This document shows positions 45,651 through 56,350 of a stretch of DNA of 64,000 bases, piece by piece. Made by a program: the position numbers and the translations under genes. Source of the DNA: Sclerodactyla briareus (lineage: Eukaryota; Echinodermata; Holothuroidea; Dendrochirotida; Sclerodactylidae); NCBI GenBank assembly GCA_026419785.1, contig JAODTK010003876.1:369445-433444 (forward strand), in the 5' to 3' direction. Below the pieces are notes generated by a model. That model had not been told where the DNA came from. It was given only the letters and a program-made list of their open reading frames with translations, and searched no databases. Within the stretch, counting starts at the first letter, position 1. Each line of letters begins with the position of its first letter.

Positions 45651-48600
45651 CGATATAACTTGTACCGTTCTTGTTCATATTGTGATGCACCTTTCGTCAT
45701 TCAAATTACTTACAATTCCCTGAAAATCCCCCACTAATAGGCCAGCCTTACCTATTTCCTTCAACATCTGAGTGAAATGACACACCCTTCAGTCTACTTT
45801 GTGACTGACCATTCAGGGCTCCCAACTTTAACTGGGAAAGTCATGAATTCGAAAAACTGCTATAAATCCTTGAAAAGTAATGGAATTTGATTGGCCAGAT
45901 TGACAGACACAGGAGAATTGATTGGCTGAGATGGCTTTCCAGAGCTGTCCGGATCGGAAATAAGTAGACGGTTCTCATCCTGGAATTCTGAAATTTTGTC
46001 ATGGAAGACTCATGGCAATATCATGGTATTCTATTCTCTTGGAATGCTGGGAACCCTGGTGACCATGGTGTTGGAGTGTCATGCAATGAACCTAGTAATG
46101 ATTTTGCCTTGGCCTGTCAAATGAGCAAGCTCAATATAACTGAGTTCCTGCGGTCATGGAAAACCTGTAAAAGTCATGGAATTTCATCAGTAAAAATCCA
46201 GGCCTGGATAAGTTTTGAAGTTCAGTGAAAAGTTGGTGAGTCATGAAGTGATGTTGTCACTTTCTCACAGCTTGTTTGGTGTTGTGTTCTTCGGCTTTTT
46301 TGCGAGAATTTTGTGCGAGGATGTCGTAGAGAAGGGTCAGGAAATTCTTCATTTGTTCATGTGCTGTTCAGACTCAGCATCTGTTCTATGGACGTTTCAT
46401 GCTCTCCAGTATTCGTCTATATAACTTTGTGGCACCAGAACTATATTTACAGTACTCTGATGATTACCCTAATGATTCATCTCTTTCTCATATCTGTACA
46501 ATATGAAGAAACATATCTGTATCAATACAAGGAAGTTGCTAAAGGGGTTCCGCACACACAATATTTGTCAACAGTTTGGCATAGAAATTTCAGCGAACAA
46601 TCCAATTTTGGGGAATGATAGTTCTGGCATATTTACCAGACATTGAGGTTTTTCAATATTCCTGACTTTTCAAAACAACAACAAATATGTTTTATTTTTT
46701 TGAGGAATCACAGGTAAATTCAGAGCATGATTACAAAAGAGATTAATCTGGGGTCGTTCAGGCATCACATTTCTACAAGAATGTGTGTTCCATGCCATGC
46801 GGTTGTCACTGAAATTTGTGCCGGGGTTGAAGGTCATGGTCTCCAAAGCCCCCCATCAGAGCGCTGTCCAGTAACCAGGCCTCCCCTATGTTTTCTGGTA
46901 GAGTATAATGCATAATGCGGGCGGTTTAATTATCTGTGAATGAGGAAACTAAAGAAGTGCGCCAGTTAGGTAAATATTTCAGCGTCTGATGAATACAAAC
47001 AACACCAGATTTCTGAAGAATACAAGCATGTATCAAGATCAAATAGGTGGTCGAGTTTTCAGATGAAGAGGCCCTATTGTTTTTGCATAGATCAAGTTCC
47101 TTGTAGTTCTTAAGAGGTTAAAACATCAAAACACTTTTCTAGAGGCCTTCCCGAGCTCTGAATCGACCCGAAAAAGTATGTATTTATTATACATTTCATA
47201 CATCTAGGTTTTTCAGAGGACCTTCAGTAGTCTCTTAAAACTTCATTTTCAGGATCCGTGGTGTCGTTTTCACCCACCATGTATGATTTAGAAGCCACCA
47301 TGTACAGATTTTTCACTACTTTGTACGAAAGCACCCCAAGTTTAGAATTCGTTCCCAATCCTGGAAGGTTATAAAGTTTCATGACCTGATTTGACCACAG
47401 CGAGTCAGTGGTTTGTAAAATCCCCATGATACCAAGCATGGCTCTTCCTGAGATTTGACTGACCTTTCATCCATTTGATCATCGTGAGGATACACTCTCA
47501 TAGTTTTTTTCAATCCCACAATTTTCCAGTGGGCAAGGCACACATGGGTGGCACCCAACTCTGATGGGGCCTTGCTCTCCGTTGTCGCCCCCTTTGGTGA
47601 TGTTTTGATGTGGGAAATTATCACCCTACTACCTCTCATGTGTGTTGTCCAGTGGTAGTTGTTTGAGTGACTATTGTCTGAGTGGGGATTGTCTGGGGGG
47701 TGGAAATTGTCTGGGTGGGAGCTGTCTGGCAGCCTGAGGAATTGTTGCCCCATCCATATCGTGGTCAGACTGCTACCCTTGAATGTTCAGTATATCTGAA
47801 GAGCTTAGATGCAAAAGGGCTTACGTGCTGTCAAAACAAAGAAAAACAAAAACGTTGTAGACTCTTCACTAGTTTTAATATAGAATTATTGTTTCAATGT
47901 GGGGTTACTGTAATAATATCTGATCTATTACCAATAATCTACATTAGAACTGTAGTTCCAAATCCTACAACTTTTTTTTTTATCCTTTGTTCCGACAGCA
48001 CGTAAGCCCTTTTGCATCTGAGCTCTTCATACATATACAAATTACAATATTTAAGAGTCACCTGGGTACACTCGTCACAATACTGTTGGGAATTTATATC
48101 ATAGGAATATACAGTCCATGAAATGGCTACAAGTGTTGAATTTAGAATTGTTTGTTGTTGTTTGATGAATGAGTAGAACGTACAGAGACATGCTGCTGAA
48201 ATTTAAGGCAAATTAATTCCATATGTCTTGTACAGTAACAGTAGCCATACTGTACTGTAACTGCTGTACCTCTGAAGGCAAATTCAGATGCTGGTTGAGT
48301 ATTTACATGTATGCTGATTTTGATCAGCATTTTCCTAAAATTCCTGTACTGTTCATGGTTTATCTATAGTGTTACTGTCTAATCATCCCACAGTGTGAAT
48401 GAGATGGGCTGTGTTCAGGGAAGGGCAGATCATTCTGGGAATGGGTATCGCCATGTATAAAAGAAAATGGCATTGATGGCAATATATTGGTTTCAGGCTA
48501 AACACTAATGTCCACACAGAATGCGTTCTAACACGTCTCCATTCCTTCATTATTTTGCTGCATCTTCCAAATATATGTCAATGCGGAAATTCTGCAGTAA

Positions 48601-49091
48601 TTCCAATGTCAGTTGGATATCTTGTGTGTAGTCAGAAATACCCTGCATGCTGAATTAATAATGAAATGTGTGTGTAGGACACTGAGCAATTAGCGACTCC
48701 AGTAGCTATGGCGATCTAGCTGTCACAGCAGTTGTAGGCCTACACTATCGCTATATCCCATGCTATGCTAAAACAAATACAACGCATATCAAACAAGATT
48801 TTCATATTAATAGCATATACAACCTTTTGTTGAGGCACAACCATTGGGGTAAGGGGGTGTGGTCTAAAGTAGTAATGAACAATAGAGGGTTTGATGTGAT
48901 ACCACCTCATACCCTGCTTGTCAAACGAGACTGCAACTTGGGGATGAGTTTCCATATTGAAAGACACTTGTGTATACTTGAATAAATGGCGGCAATATGT
49001 GCACACGTCAGCGTAGATATGGGTACTGTGGGGGAAGATATGCTTCGAATTAGGGGATAAATACAAGGTCGTTTGTTGCATTTAAGACCGA

Positions 49092-49162
49092 TGATAACGT
49101 CATCATGGAGGCTTGAAACCCCTAGCCGAAGGCGAGGGGTTTTGCCTCTACGATGACGTCTT
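49092..49162. repeat. Strong two-step hairpin (inverted repeat)
   Basis: Outer arms AACGTCATCATGGAGGC (49096-49112) and GCCTCTACGATGACGT (49144-49159). Inner arms AAACCCCTAGCC (49116-49127) and GGCGAGGGGTTT (49131-49142) with a GAA loop. It sits inside the CANT1 intron. Confidence 0.8.
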
Positions 49163-50529
49163 CAGAGAAAAATGAGTTTCATGTTAAATCTGGTCAGTGA
49201 CATCGTAATGGCGAATCCTCTGATACTAGAGTACATGTCAAGCAATGCAAAACAATATATTTTCAATAGAGGCTGGAAGTGTCTACCGTGCATTTTTACA
49301 CAACATACAGCGTAACCCATTTTATGCAGTTTCTGCACTGTTTATGATTGAAGAGCTGAACCTTGTACTCCACGAAGAAATTTGAACCCGACCTGTGGCA
49401 AGATTGCAATCTAGAAACGCCTATCATTATCGAATCGCAGCTCACAGATAGACAATCTCTAGGTTAGATAACCAAGAAATAACAGGTAACTTCTGCTGGT
49501 TGGAAGGAATGTATTTTTCATTATTTTAAGGTTTACTCATTCCAAAACCGACACGCTGTGTAGCCTAACTTTTTGTAATGTAATAGCCACTGATCACCTA
49601 TGCCAGACGGTGACCCGGCAAACATTAACCGTATTTCGAAGGCTTCTTGATACAGTTTAGGAGATATACATTTGCAATGCCACGACCTATTGTTCCATTA
49701 TCCAGAATAATAATTTTAAACATGGCACTAGGTTAGCTGCGTGGTGTTCGTTAGACCTAATATTTGACAATATGAGCGTCGCCTAGCCCTGTATTTTGTG
49801 ATCCATGACAGGCTGCAGTATTTTGCGGTTGTTTTAATGGTTGGGGTGTGTGTGGAAATTGAGCATAGCAGCGAGCGCGGGCTCTGTACAAACACATACA
49901 CAGCAGTGTGTGATATGTAGCAGTTGTTTTGTTTGCACTTCAGTAGAGTGTCAGACTGTCATTGTGCGTGCTGCGCTATGTACTGTGGACTGTATGATGT
50001 ATCATTAAAATGTTGCTGTGAGTGATGTCACAATGTCACCATAGCAACTATCCAAAACGAAGGTTGATATGTTTTTCAAGTACTTTGTGTGCTGGGCTGG
50101 TACCTGGTAAGGTACAGTTACTATGGCTGCACACCAGCTAAACAATCAGATTCTAGATGATCATAAATTCTCCTCAGGCACAGATATGCAAATTCACCCA
50201 CCCCGATGTGAATCGATACTGGTCTTGATTCAACTCTTTGGCCAATCAGATTGCAGGAAACCAATAAAGGTATTTATGAATGCATAGTCATCGCATACTA
50301 GGGGAGGCAGCTGATAACTGCATTACACGGTGACCTGCAGGGCTGTTCACCCAGTTACCTCTGCTAAACTGAAGTCTCAGCCATACCACTCCATTGTACT
50401 GAGCTATACCAGGATATTTCCAATGCAATAAGGCATATGGGACAGTACAAGTTGTTGTTAACCGGGGACCCAAGTGGCATTGCTTTTTTGCAATCACTAT
50501 GTGATCACTTCCGTGTGTGTGTAGATATG

Positions 50530-50697
50530 TACCATCTTTGGCCATATGGAGATCAAGGTCAAGGTCGTTACAGGGGCACAATAGGTCATTGTTCGAAACT
50601 GTCTCTTGGCCTCATGATCTTGAACATTTAACACTCATTTTACATTCATCCTTGGTACATTTGTGCGGTTTGAGCTACAGCACTATTGGTGCTCTAG
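50530..50697 (+). mobile_element. HINE copy 3, 3' end only
   Basis: It shares GTTACAGGGGCACAATAGG, GAAACTG, TTGGCCTCATGATCTTGAAC and then GGTTTGAGCTA (50667-50677) with copy 1. The hairpin AGCACTATTGGTGCT (50679-50693) is followed by CTAG (50694-50697) and T. This is the cleanest 3' end in the window. The 5' part is missing. It inserts about 250 bp before the last CANT1 exon. Confidence 0.7.
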
Positions 50698-50951
50698 TTT
50701 CTATGTGAGACAGGGGCTGGCAAATAATACCCACTATGACGTTCACCTTACAGATCCTGTTATTACCTGTTTTGACCCCTTATATCAATGCAACTAGGCA
50801 AAAAAATTATTACCTTAACAGAAAAAAAGAAAGAAGGAAAGGTGTGACTAGCGGTTTGAGATCCACCATCTCGCTTGTTAACCCTCTACATTGTGGAACA
50901 CTTGTGGTAATAATGCAGAGTTTGACTTAGTCTCACCCCTCTCATCGGCAG

Positions 50952-51322
50952 GTTACATGATTCATGAGTCCGGAGTCTGGAGCGATGTCCACAATCGGTG
51001 GTGTTCTCGCTTCCTCGACGAGCCAGCAGCGAGCGCTACGACGAGACGGCGGACGAGCACCGTGCCACCAACATACTCCTCTCCTGCTCCGAGGACTTCT
51101 CCGACATCCGGGCCAGCAGGGTCGGGGCGCTCAACCAGGTCCGGGGATTCTCGTCTTTCAAGTTCGTCCCAGGCACCAAGGACCAGGTCATCGTGGCGCT
51201 GAAGACCGAAGAGGACCGCGGGCAGATTGCGACTTTTGTGATGGCTTTCAACCTCAAGGGGGAGATTCTGCTGGAGGATCAGAGGTTCACGATGTCATTC
51301 CGAGGGAATTGAGTTTATATGA
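50952..51322 (+). pseudogene. CANT1: CANT1, last coding exon (two compensating frame breaks)
   Basis: Phase-1 acceptor. Frame 1 gives GYMIHESGVWSDVHNRW. After a shift at 51000-51004 another frame gives FSLPRRASSERYDETADEHR, ATNILLSCSEDFSDIR, VGALNQVRGFSSFKFVPGTK, DQVIVALKTEEDRG, then IATFVMAFNLKGEILLED. A second shift between about 51284 and 51302 restores the first frame, giving EGIEFI and TGA at 51320-51322. The family ends in exactly EGIEFI, and the Ser of GFSSFKF and the first Glu of EGIEFI are known Ca2+ ligands. Exon length (371) is in frame overall, so the two shifts cancel. The apparent stop at 51310-51312 is an artefact of the second shift. A 3' UTR probably follows, but no AATAAA was found within the first few hundred bases. 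Confidence 0.92.
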
Positions 51323-51755
51323 AGGGTACCATGGTGGCATCGTGTAGCATCAGTCAGAGTGGCACAGGGTCAATCCTGCTCCTATTCTGCTCTCTGTCAG
51401 AAGCTTTTCTGCACTAGTTGAGGGCTTTATGGTTCCTTTCTTGGGTTGCCTGGTACTGTTGGTTTCTCTGGTAGGATTGGAATAGCTCAGCTGTGATGGA
51501 GGCATTTAGACTTCTACCACACCTTTCAGTTTAGGGGGAAAAGTTGCCCGAAGACCAATATACCGACTCACCGTAGCAGGGTGGCAATACACCACATTCT
51601 TGGTTCCCTCTGATCGTCTGTAAAAAAGACGGGGTGAAGAATTGCTGCTATCCATCGACGATCGCATTCGGGGACTGGAAAAGTGCATTGCTTGCTTGCT
51701 TCCCAAACCCATCAAATTAAACTCTGAAAGATGGGGTGGGGCAGCACGAAAGGTA

Positions 51756-52512
51756 GAGGTATTGTTTCTGATGGATGGGTAGTGGATCATGCTAAGTCAG
51801 ATGGTATATCTGTAAGAGGGTAGCCTGTCTGTGAGCTGGTGGAGGGACACCACAGTGGGTCAGTTACAGGGTTGGGCACCATGGTAGAACAGGTTCTGTC
51901 TGTTAGGAGGTATTGCTTTTGATGAATGGGTAGTGGATCATGCTAGGTCAGATGGTATATCTGTAAGAGGGTAGCTTGTCTGTGAGCTGGTGAAGGGACA
52001 CAACAGTGGGTCAGATACAAGGTTGGGCACCATGGTAGAACAGTTCTGTCTGTTAGGAGGTATTGTTTTAGATGAATGGGTAGTGGATCCTCTTAGGTCA
52101 GATGGTATATCTGTAAGAGGGTAGCCTCCCTATGAGCTGGGGGAGGGGCGCCACAGTGGGTCACCAAAGTGGGTCACATACAGGGTCGGGCACCATGGTA
52201 GAACAGGTTCTGTCTGTTAGGAGGTATTGCTTTTGATGAATGGGTAGTGGATCCTGCTAAGTCAGATGGTATATCTGTAAGAGGGTAGCCTCCCATTTGA
52301 GCTGGGGGAGGGGAACCACAGTGGGTCACCACAGTGGGTCACCACAGTGGGTCACATACAGGGTCGGGCACCATGGTAGAACAGGTTCTGTCTGTTAGGA
52401 GGTATTGTTTTAGATGAATGGGTAGTGGATCATGCTAGGTCAGATGGTATATCTGTAAGAGAGTAGCATCTCAGGAACTGGGGGGAGGGGCACCACAGTG
52501 GGTCAGATACTT
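51756..52512 (+). repeat. 150-bp minisatellite with nested 14-bp repeat
   Basis: Five units aligned on GGGTAGTGGATC, with AGTGGATC at 51781, 51932, 52082, 52246 and 52424. Spacings are 151, 150, 164 and 178 bp. The longer units gain one and then two extra copies of a 14-bp ACCACAGTGGGTC-type subrepeat (clear at 52315-52353). The array lies about 430 bp after the CANT1 stop, possibly in the 3' UTR. Confidence 0.95.
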
Positions 52513-52545
52513 GTCAGAGACAGGGTCGCTTTCGATAAGTGGCTG

Positions 52546-52572
52546 GGGGGGGGGGGGGGGGGGGGAGGGGGG
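52546..52572 (+). repeat. Poly-G tract
   Basis: Run of about 19 G, then AGGGGGG. Other long runs are at 53536-53556 and 54479-54498 (C). Confidence 0.95.
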
Positions 52573-54888
52573 ATTATGGGTTGTTAGTCCCCATGATTGG
52601 GTTGACCATGCTATTTCTTTGTGTAACACACCCCTTGATATGCTAGTAAACCTCTCATCATTCTGTTAGTGAAGCAGAATGTTTGTTTTGAGTGGTCAGG
52701 GGATAAGCTGAATGTCACATCGGGCGAGGCAGAGGCTCATAGGAGTAGAGGGCACTGTGGTAGGATGTTATGGCAGGTAACAGACTATTTTATTCAGACA
52801 ATAAAGAGTATTTTCTATAGAATGAATCTCTATGAAAGGGGCTAACTGAGCAAATTTGTTTGTAGTGTCGCAAAATGAGTCTTTTGTCCGGACCTTTTCA
52901 GGTAGAAGGTCAGTATTCCCACTCAGTATCCTTGCATAATCTAGTTCGATGATTGGGTTATGGTCAGTGAAATTTGTATATGAGCCACCTGAACTCTACC
53001 AGGGAACAACCTTCATCGGGATTGAACAAGCCAGTATATGGACAGCTGTAGTGCTAGTTGTACTTGAGTTTAAATGGAAGGATGATTCCTCAAGGTATCG
53101 TTTTCAGCTTTTTTTGGTACTCTGATTCAAACTTGGCAGCATGGCTTATCAATAATATTGTAAGCTAATCCAATGATGGACATTTGAACCTAGTGTTCTT
53201 TACGTTTCCTTTGTTCAAATGTCTGGAGGAATCCTGATGGCCCAGGTGTTTGCAGACCTCTGTGCACGCGATTATGTGGTCATCGGTGGTTTGGTATTTG
53301 TAAAATGATAATGAAACAATACAACATTTGCATTGAACATGCTCTCTCACTTGCACACCCTCCTGTGGATTTTGAGTAGTAGAGTGGGCTGAGGTATCCC
53401 CTGCCTGTTATTAGAGGGGGAGGCCTTGCTACTGGTTTATCTACTCAGATACTGTAGTGCGAACACAGACATGATGTTAAGTTTGTACAACCTACTTGAC
53501 TGACACCCACCCCAAAGTGTACCTGGTAAGTAGGGGGGGGGGGGGGGGGGGGGGGGAAGGGGGTCAACAACAAATTTACCAAACCTGCTCACACAGCCAA
53601 GCTGCCCACCTACCCACCTACCTACCTCACCTCTCCAGCCTCTTCCTCCCTCACTCCCCATGAGAATGATTTATGAAATTTGCCTCTACTGGGCTTTTAT
53701 AAGCTACTCCTGTTGCCCAATTTCCTATGGCGCACCACAAGTTGATAGGTGTCTGTCTGGCCGCTGTGGTGTGATTCTCAGAAAGAAAAGTTTTATCATG
53801 CAGATGAATGTTTCTTGCGCCAACACTTTTTATGAGTGGTATTATTTTTAATATTTTACTTATACCATTTAGTTCATATTTTTTTTATTATGTAGTCGAA
53901 TTATTTCTTTATTATCCACTGATGTTGGATATTGCATCATAATATTACTATAATGATATTAGAACGAAATTGTAGTTCATTGGTTGCCCCGGTCAGTCTT
54001 CGAACTGAGCTACAGTGCTCAAGTGCGAAATGCCTTCATCTATTTTTCCTGGCTGTTGCTAATGTCAATATTTTTACACAGTCTGTTCTTTGGGAAGGGA
54101 TAATCTCATTTTTTTCCAGGCCTCTAATGTTTCACAAATGATCAGGCGGCTCATATTTTGGACTGAATCTGGCCGGTTTTGAGATTGTGTCCACTTGATG
54201 GATATGGATTGGAAATAGGAGCAGGAGCCATGATTTTGAAACATTTTTGTTTTTTTCAATTCCACAAACTTGTGTATAAATGTGAGTATCAGTCTACAGC
54301 AGTCTTTCACTTTCAAACTGATACCTCTTCAATGAACCTACAAAGATGAGGAGTCGTATTATTCTGAATGAACCAAATATGTCATTGCAGTGTTCAGAAC
54401 AATATCTAATATCCCTATTCATGTATATTCCCTAGAATTGCCTTTGTAGCTGCCATTTTGTTCATACCTCCCCCCGCCCTCCCCCCCCCCCCTCCCGGGG
54501 GATGTGTGTGCTCTGCTCGAAAAGAATCCCCCTTCCCCCAAAACAAGGAGAAAGAAAAGCAAAAATTATTGGTCTGTTATGAGCTGCCACTTTTACTAAC
54601 CGAGTTCTAGAATAAGGAGAGCGACCTCCTCAATTGCAAGCAATATACATTAAACAGCCTGTATTTTGACGTAGAATATTCTCTCAGGATGGTATCGATA
54701 GAGTAACATGACCAGCATACAACTAATCTATTAGAGAAAAGGCAAAAATGTTAGCCTGCACATTTATTACTGTCAGAGCAGGTAAACAGGTACATATAAA
54801 ATAACATGCATGATCAAGGTGCATTATACCAACAGAATGATCCAGAGCATACCTCTACACCAGCATTGCCATATGAAAGATCACTACA
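52573..54888. other. No gene recognised downstream of CANT1
   Basis: Poly-G at 53536-53556 and poly-C at 54479-54498. Short ORFs only, none recognised. Confidence 0.4.
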
Positions 54889-56220
54889 TTAAAGGACAAC
54901 TCGGCAGGCTCAGAAACATTGGAGGTTATATGTGGGGAATGAAAAAATGTATCTAAGGGTCTAAACCTTTCAATACTATGATCCTTTGTGGAGTTATTGG
55001 CCTTCAAGTTGGTACAATATGCTGAGAAATTCGGGAGAACCCTATGCGTAAAAATGGCATGACATCAACAGTTGAACAAACACAGATAATTATGGTATGT
55101 ATTCCATTGTTTTACGTGTTAAATAACTCAACATTCTGCAAAAGTTCTGTCATCTTTTACCAAAGTAACCATCAACGCTGACCAACCTGCTGCAGCGATC
55201 CTCTCCCATAGACTAAATATTTTTCAAAGTGAAATTAGTGTGTAAATTTTATTAGAAATCGGAAGAGTATTTGCAGAGATGTGCAAGTATGATAAGTGTA
55301 GTTCAACTCTGGTTTTTGTTGTGCTTTTATGAGCCCCCCCCCCACACCCCCAATTAGATCAATTTGTAGGTGTTCTCCCATTCAAGCATGGGCTTCTACT
55401 AAGATTAAGATTCAGGTTTTTTGTTTTTATAGTCTTGCTTGTATCACGGCGCTCCTCTTTAACACTACTAGCGAATTAAAATCCCCTGGTCATTGGTATC
55501 CTGCTGAAGACCTTGCCTGCACCACCCAGGGTGCACGTTCGCCTCGCAGGTATGATACCGTTGTAGTCTTGTATCAAGGCAGCTCCTCTTAAAGGACAAC
55601 TGCAGGCTTGGATACAATGATGTTCCTATCTGGAGTTATTGCCTCCAAAGTTTGGGCCATTAGGCAGATAAATGGGGAGAATCCCAATTGCGCAATAACG
55701 TATGACGTCAAACTTGGACAACACAGGAAATCATGTCAGTATTCGATTGTTTCATTTGTTTGAAATATGCAAACATTTAAAGCAGAAATTCCGTTTCCTT
55801 CTATCCCGAATGTAACCAACACCTACCAACCCACTACAGCAATCCTCACCCATAGACTAAATGCTTTTCGAATGAATAATTTTGAATTTCAATAGAAAAA
55901 AATGAATGTTTGCAGGGTGTGCAGGATGACAACATTTATTATTCATGATGGGATGCTTTGATCTTTGCGCAAGCCCAATGGCGTCCCAATACACAAACTT
56001 AAAATGGCGATAACTCCTTAACGGAAGTCCTATGAACTTCCCGTTTGGCACTAGCGCATTCAGTTTTTATCCAGCTATTAAATAAGCCAAGTGTGAATCA
56101 TCCTGCAGTTTTTTGCCCTCTTCACACGACTAGCAAATTAATCCCCTGGTCATTGGTATCCTGCTGAAGACCTTGCCTGCACCACCCAGGGTGCACGTTC
56201 GCCTCGGCAGGTACCCCATT
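54889..56220. repeat. Tandem duplication of a 0.65-kb repeat unit
   Basis: Unit 1 (about 54889-55560) and unit 2 (about 55590-56220) both begin AAAGGACAACT(C/G).. (54891, 55591). Both end with CCCCTGGTCATTGGTATCC, then GACCTTGCCTGCACCACCC, then GGGTGCACGTTCGCCTCG, at 55483-55551 and 56143-56213. A TAGTCTTG..TATCA.GGC phrase before CTCCTCTT precedes both the SINE piece and unit 2. The final SINE-like pieces are near-identical while the interiors are more diverged. Confidence 0.75.
55591..56116. mobile_element. MITE-like element with CTGCAG inverted termini
   Basis: The left terminus AAAGGACAACTGCAGG (55591-55606) pairs imperfectly with the right CCTGCAGTTTTTTGCCCT (56102-56119). CTCTT-like sequence lies outside both ends (possible target-site duplication). 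Related copies are at 35875, 45130 and 54891. The internal phrase GGGGAGAATCCCAATTGCG is the reverse complement of one in the 45130 copy. No ORF. Confidence 0.6.
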
Positions 56221-56350
56221 TACACGTGGGCAGCGTGAAACATTCGAGGAGACATGCCTTGTCTAACAGCACTACGGAAAAAACCCTTGGTCTTTCACTG
56301 GGTTTCAAACTTGCAGTCTATTGATCTCGAGTCCGACTGAGCTAATCTGC
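56140..56350 (-). mobile_element. tRNA-derived SINE
   Basis: On the minus strand an A box TTAGCTCAGTCGG (56333-56345) and a B box AAGTTTGAAACCC (about 56300-56312) are followed by a body with GTGCTGTTAGACAAGGCATG, AAATGGGGTACCTGCCGAGG and GGTGCAGGCAAGGTC. This is the build of a tRNA-headed SINE. A headless fragment of the same body lies at 55480-55556. Confidence 0.65.

Larger units (their letters stand above)
44825..50951 (+). other. CANT1 intron before the last exon
   Basis: GTAAAT donor at 44825 and CGGCAG acceptor ending at 50951, 6127 bp. It contains a CTGCAG-family repeat (45130), a strong hairpin (49092) and a truncated HINE (50530-50697). 45660-49090 otherwise shows nothing I can name. 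A small ORF around 47680-48005 has no family match. Confidence 0.8.

Noticed and set aside
51310-51312. TGA as the CANT1 stop codon
   Set aside because: The exact family C-terminus EGIEFI lies in another frame and ends at 51320-51322.
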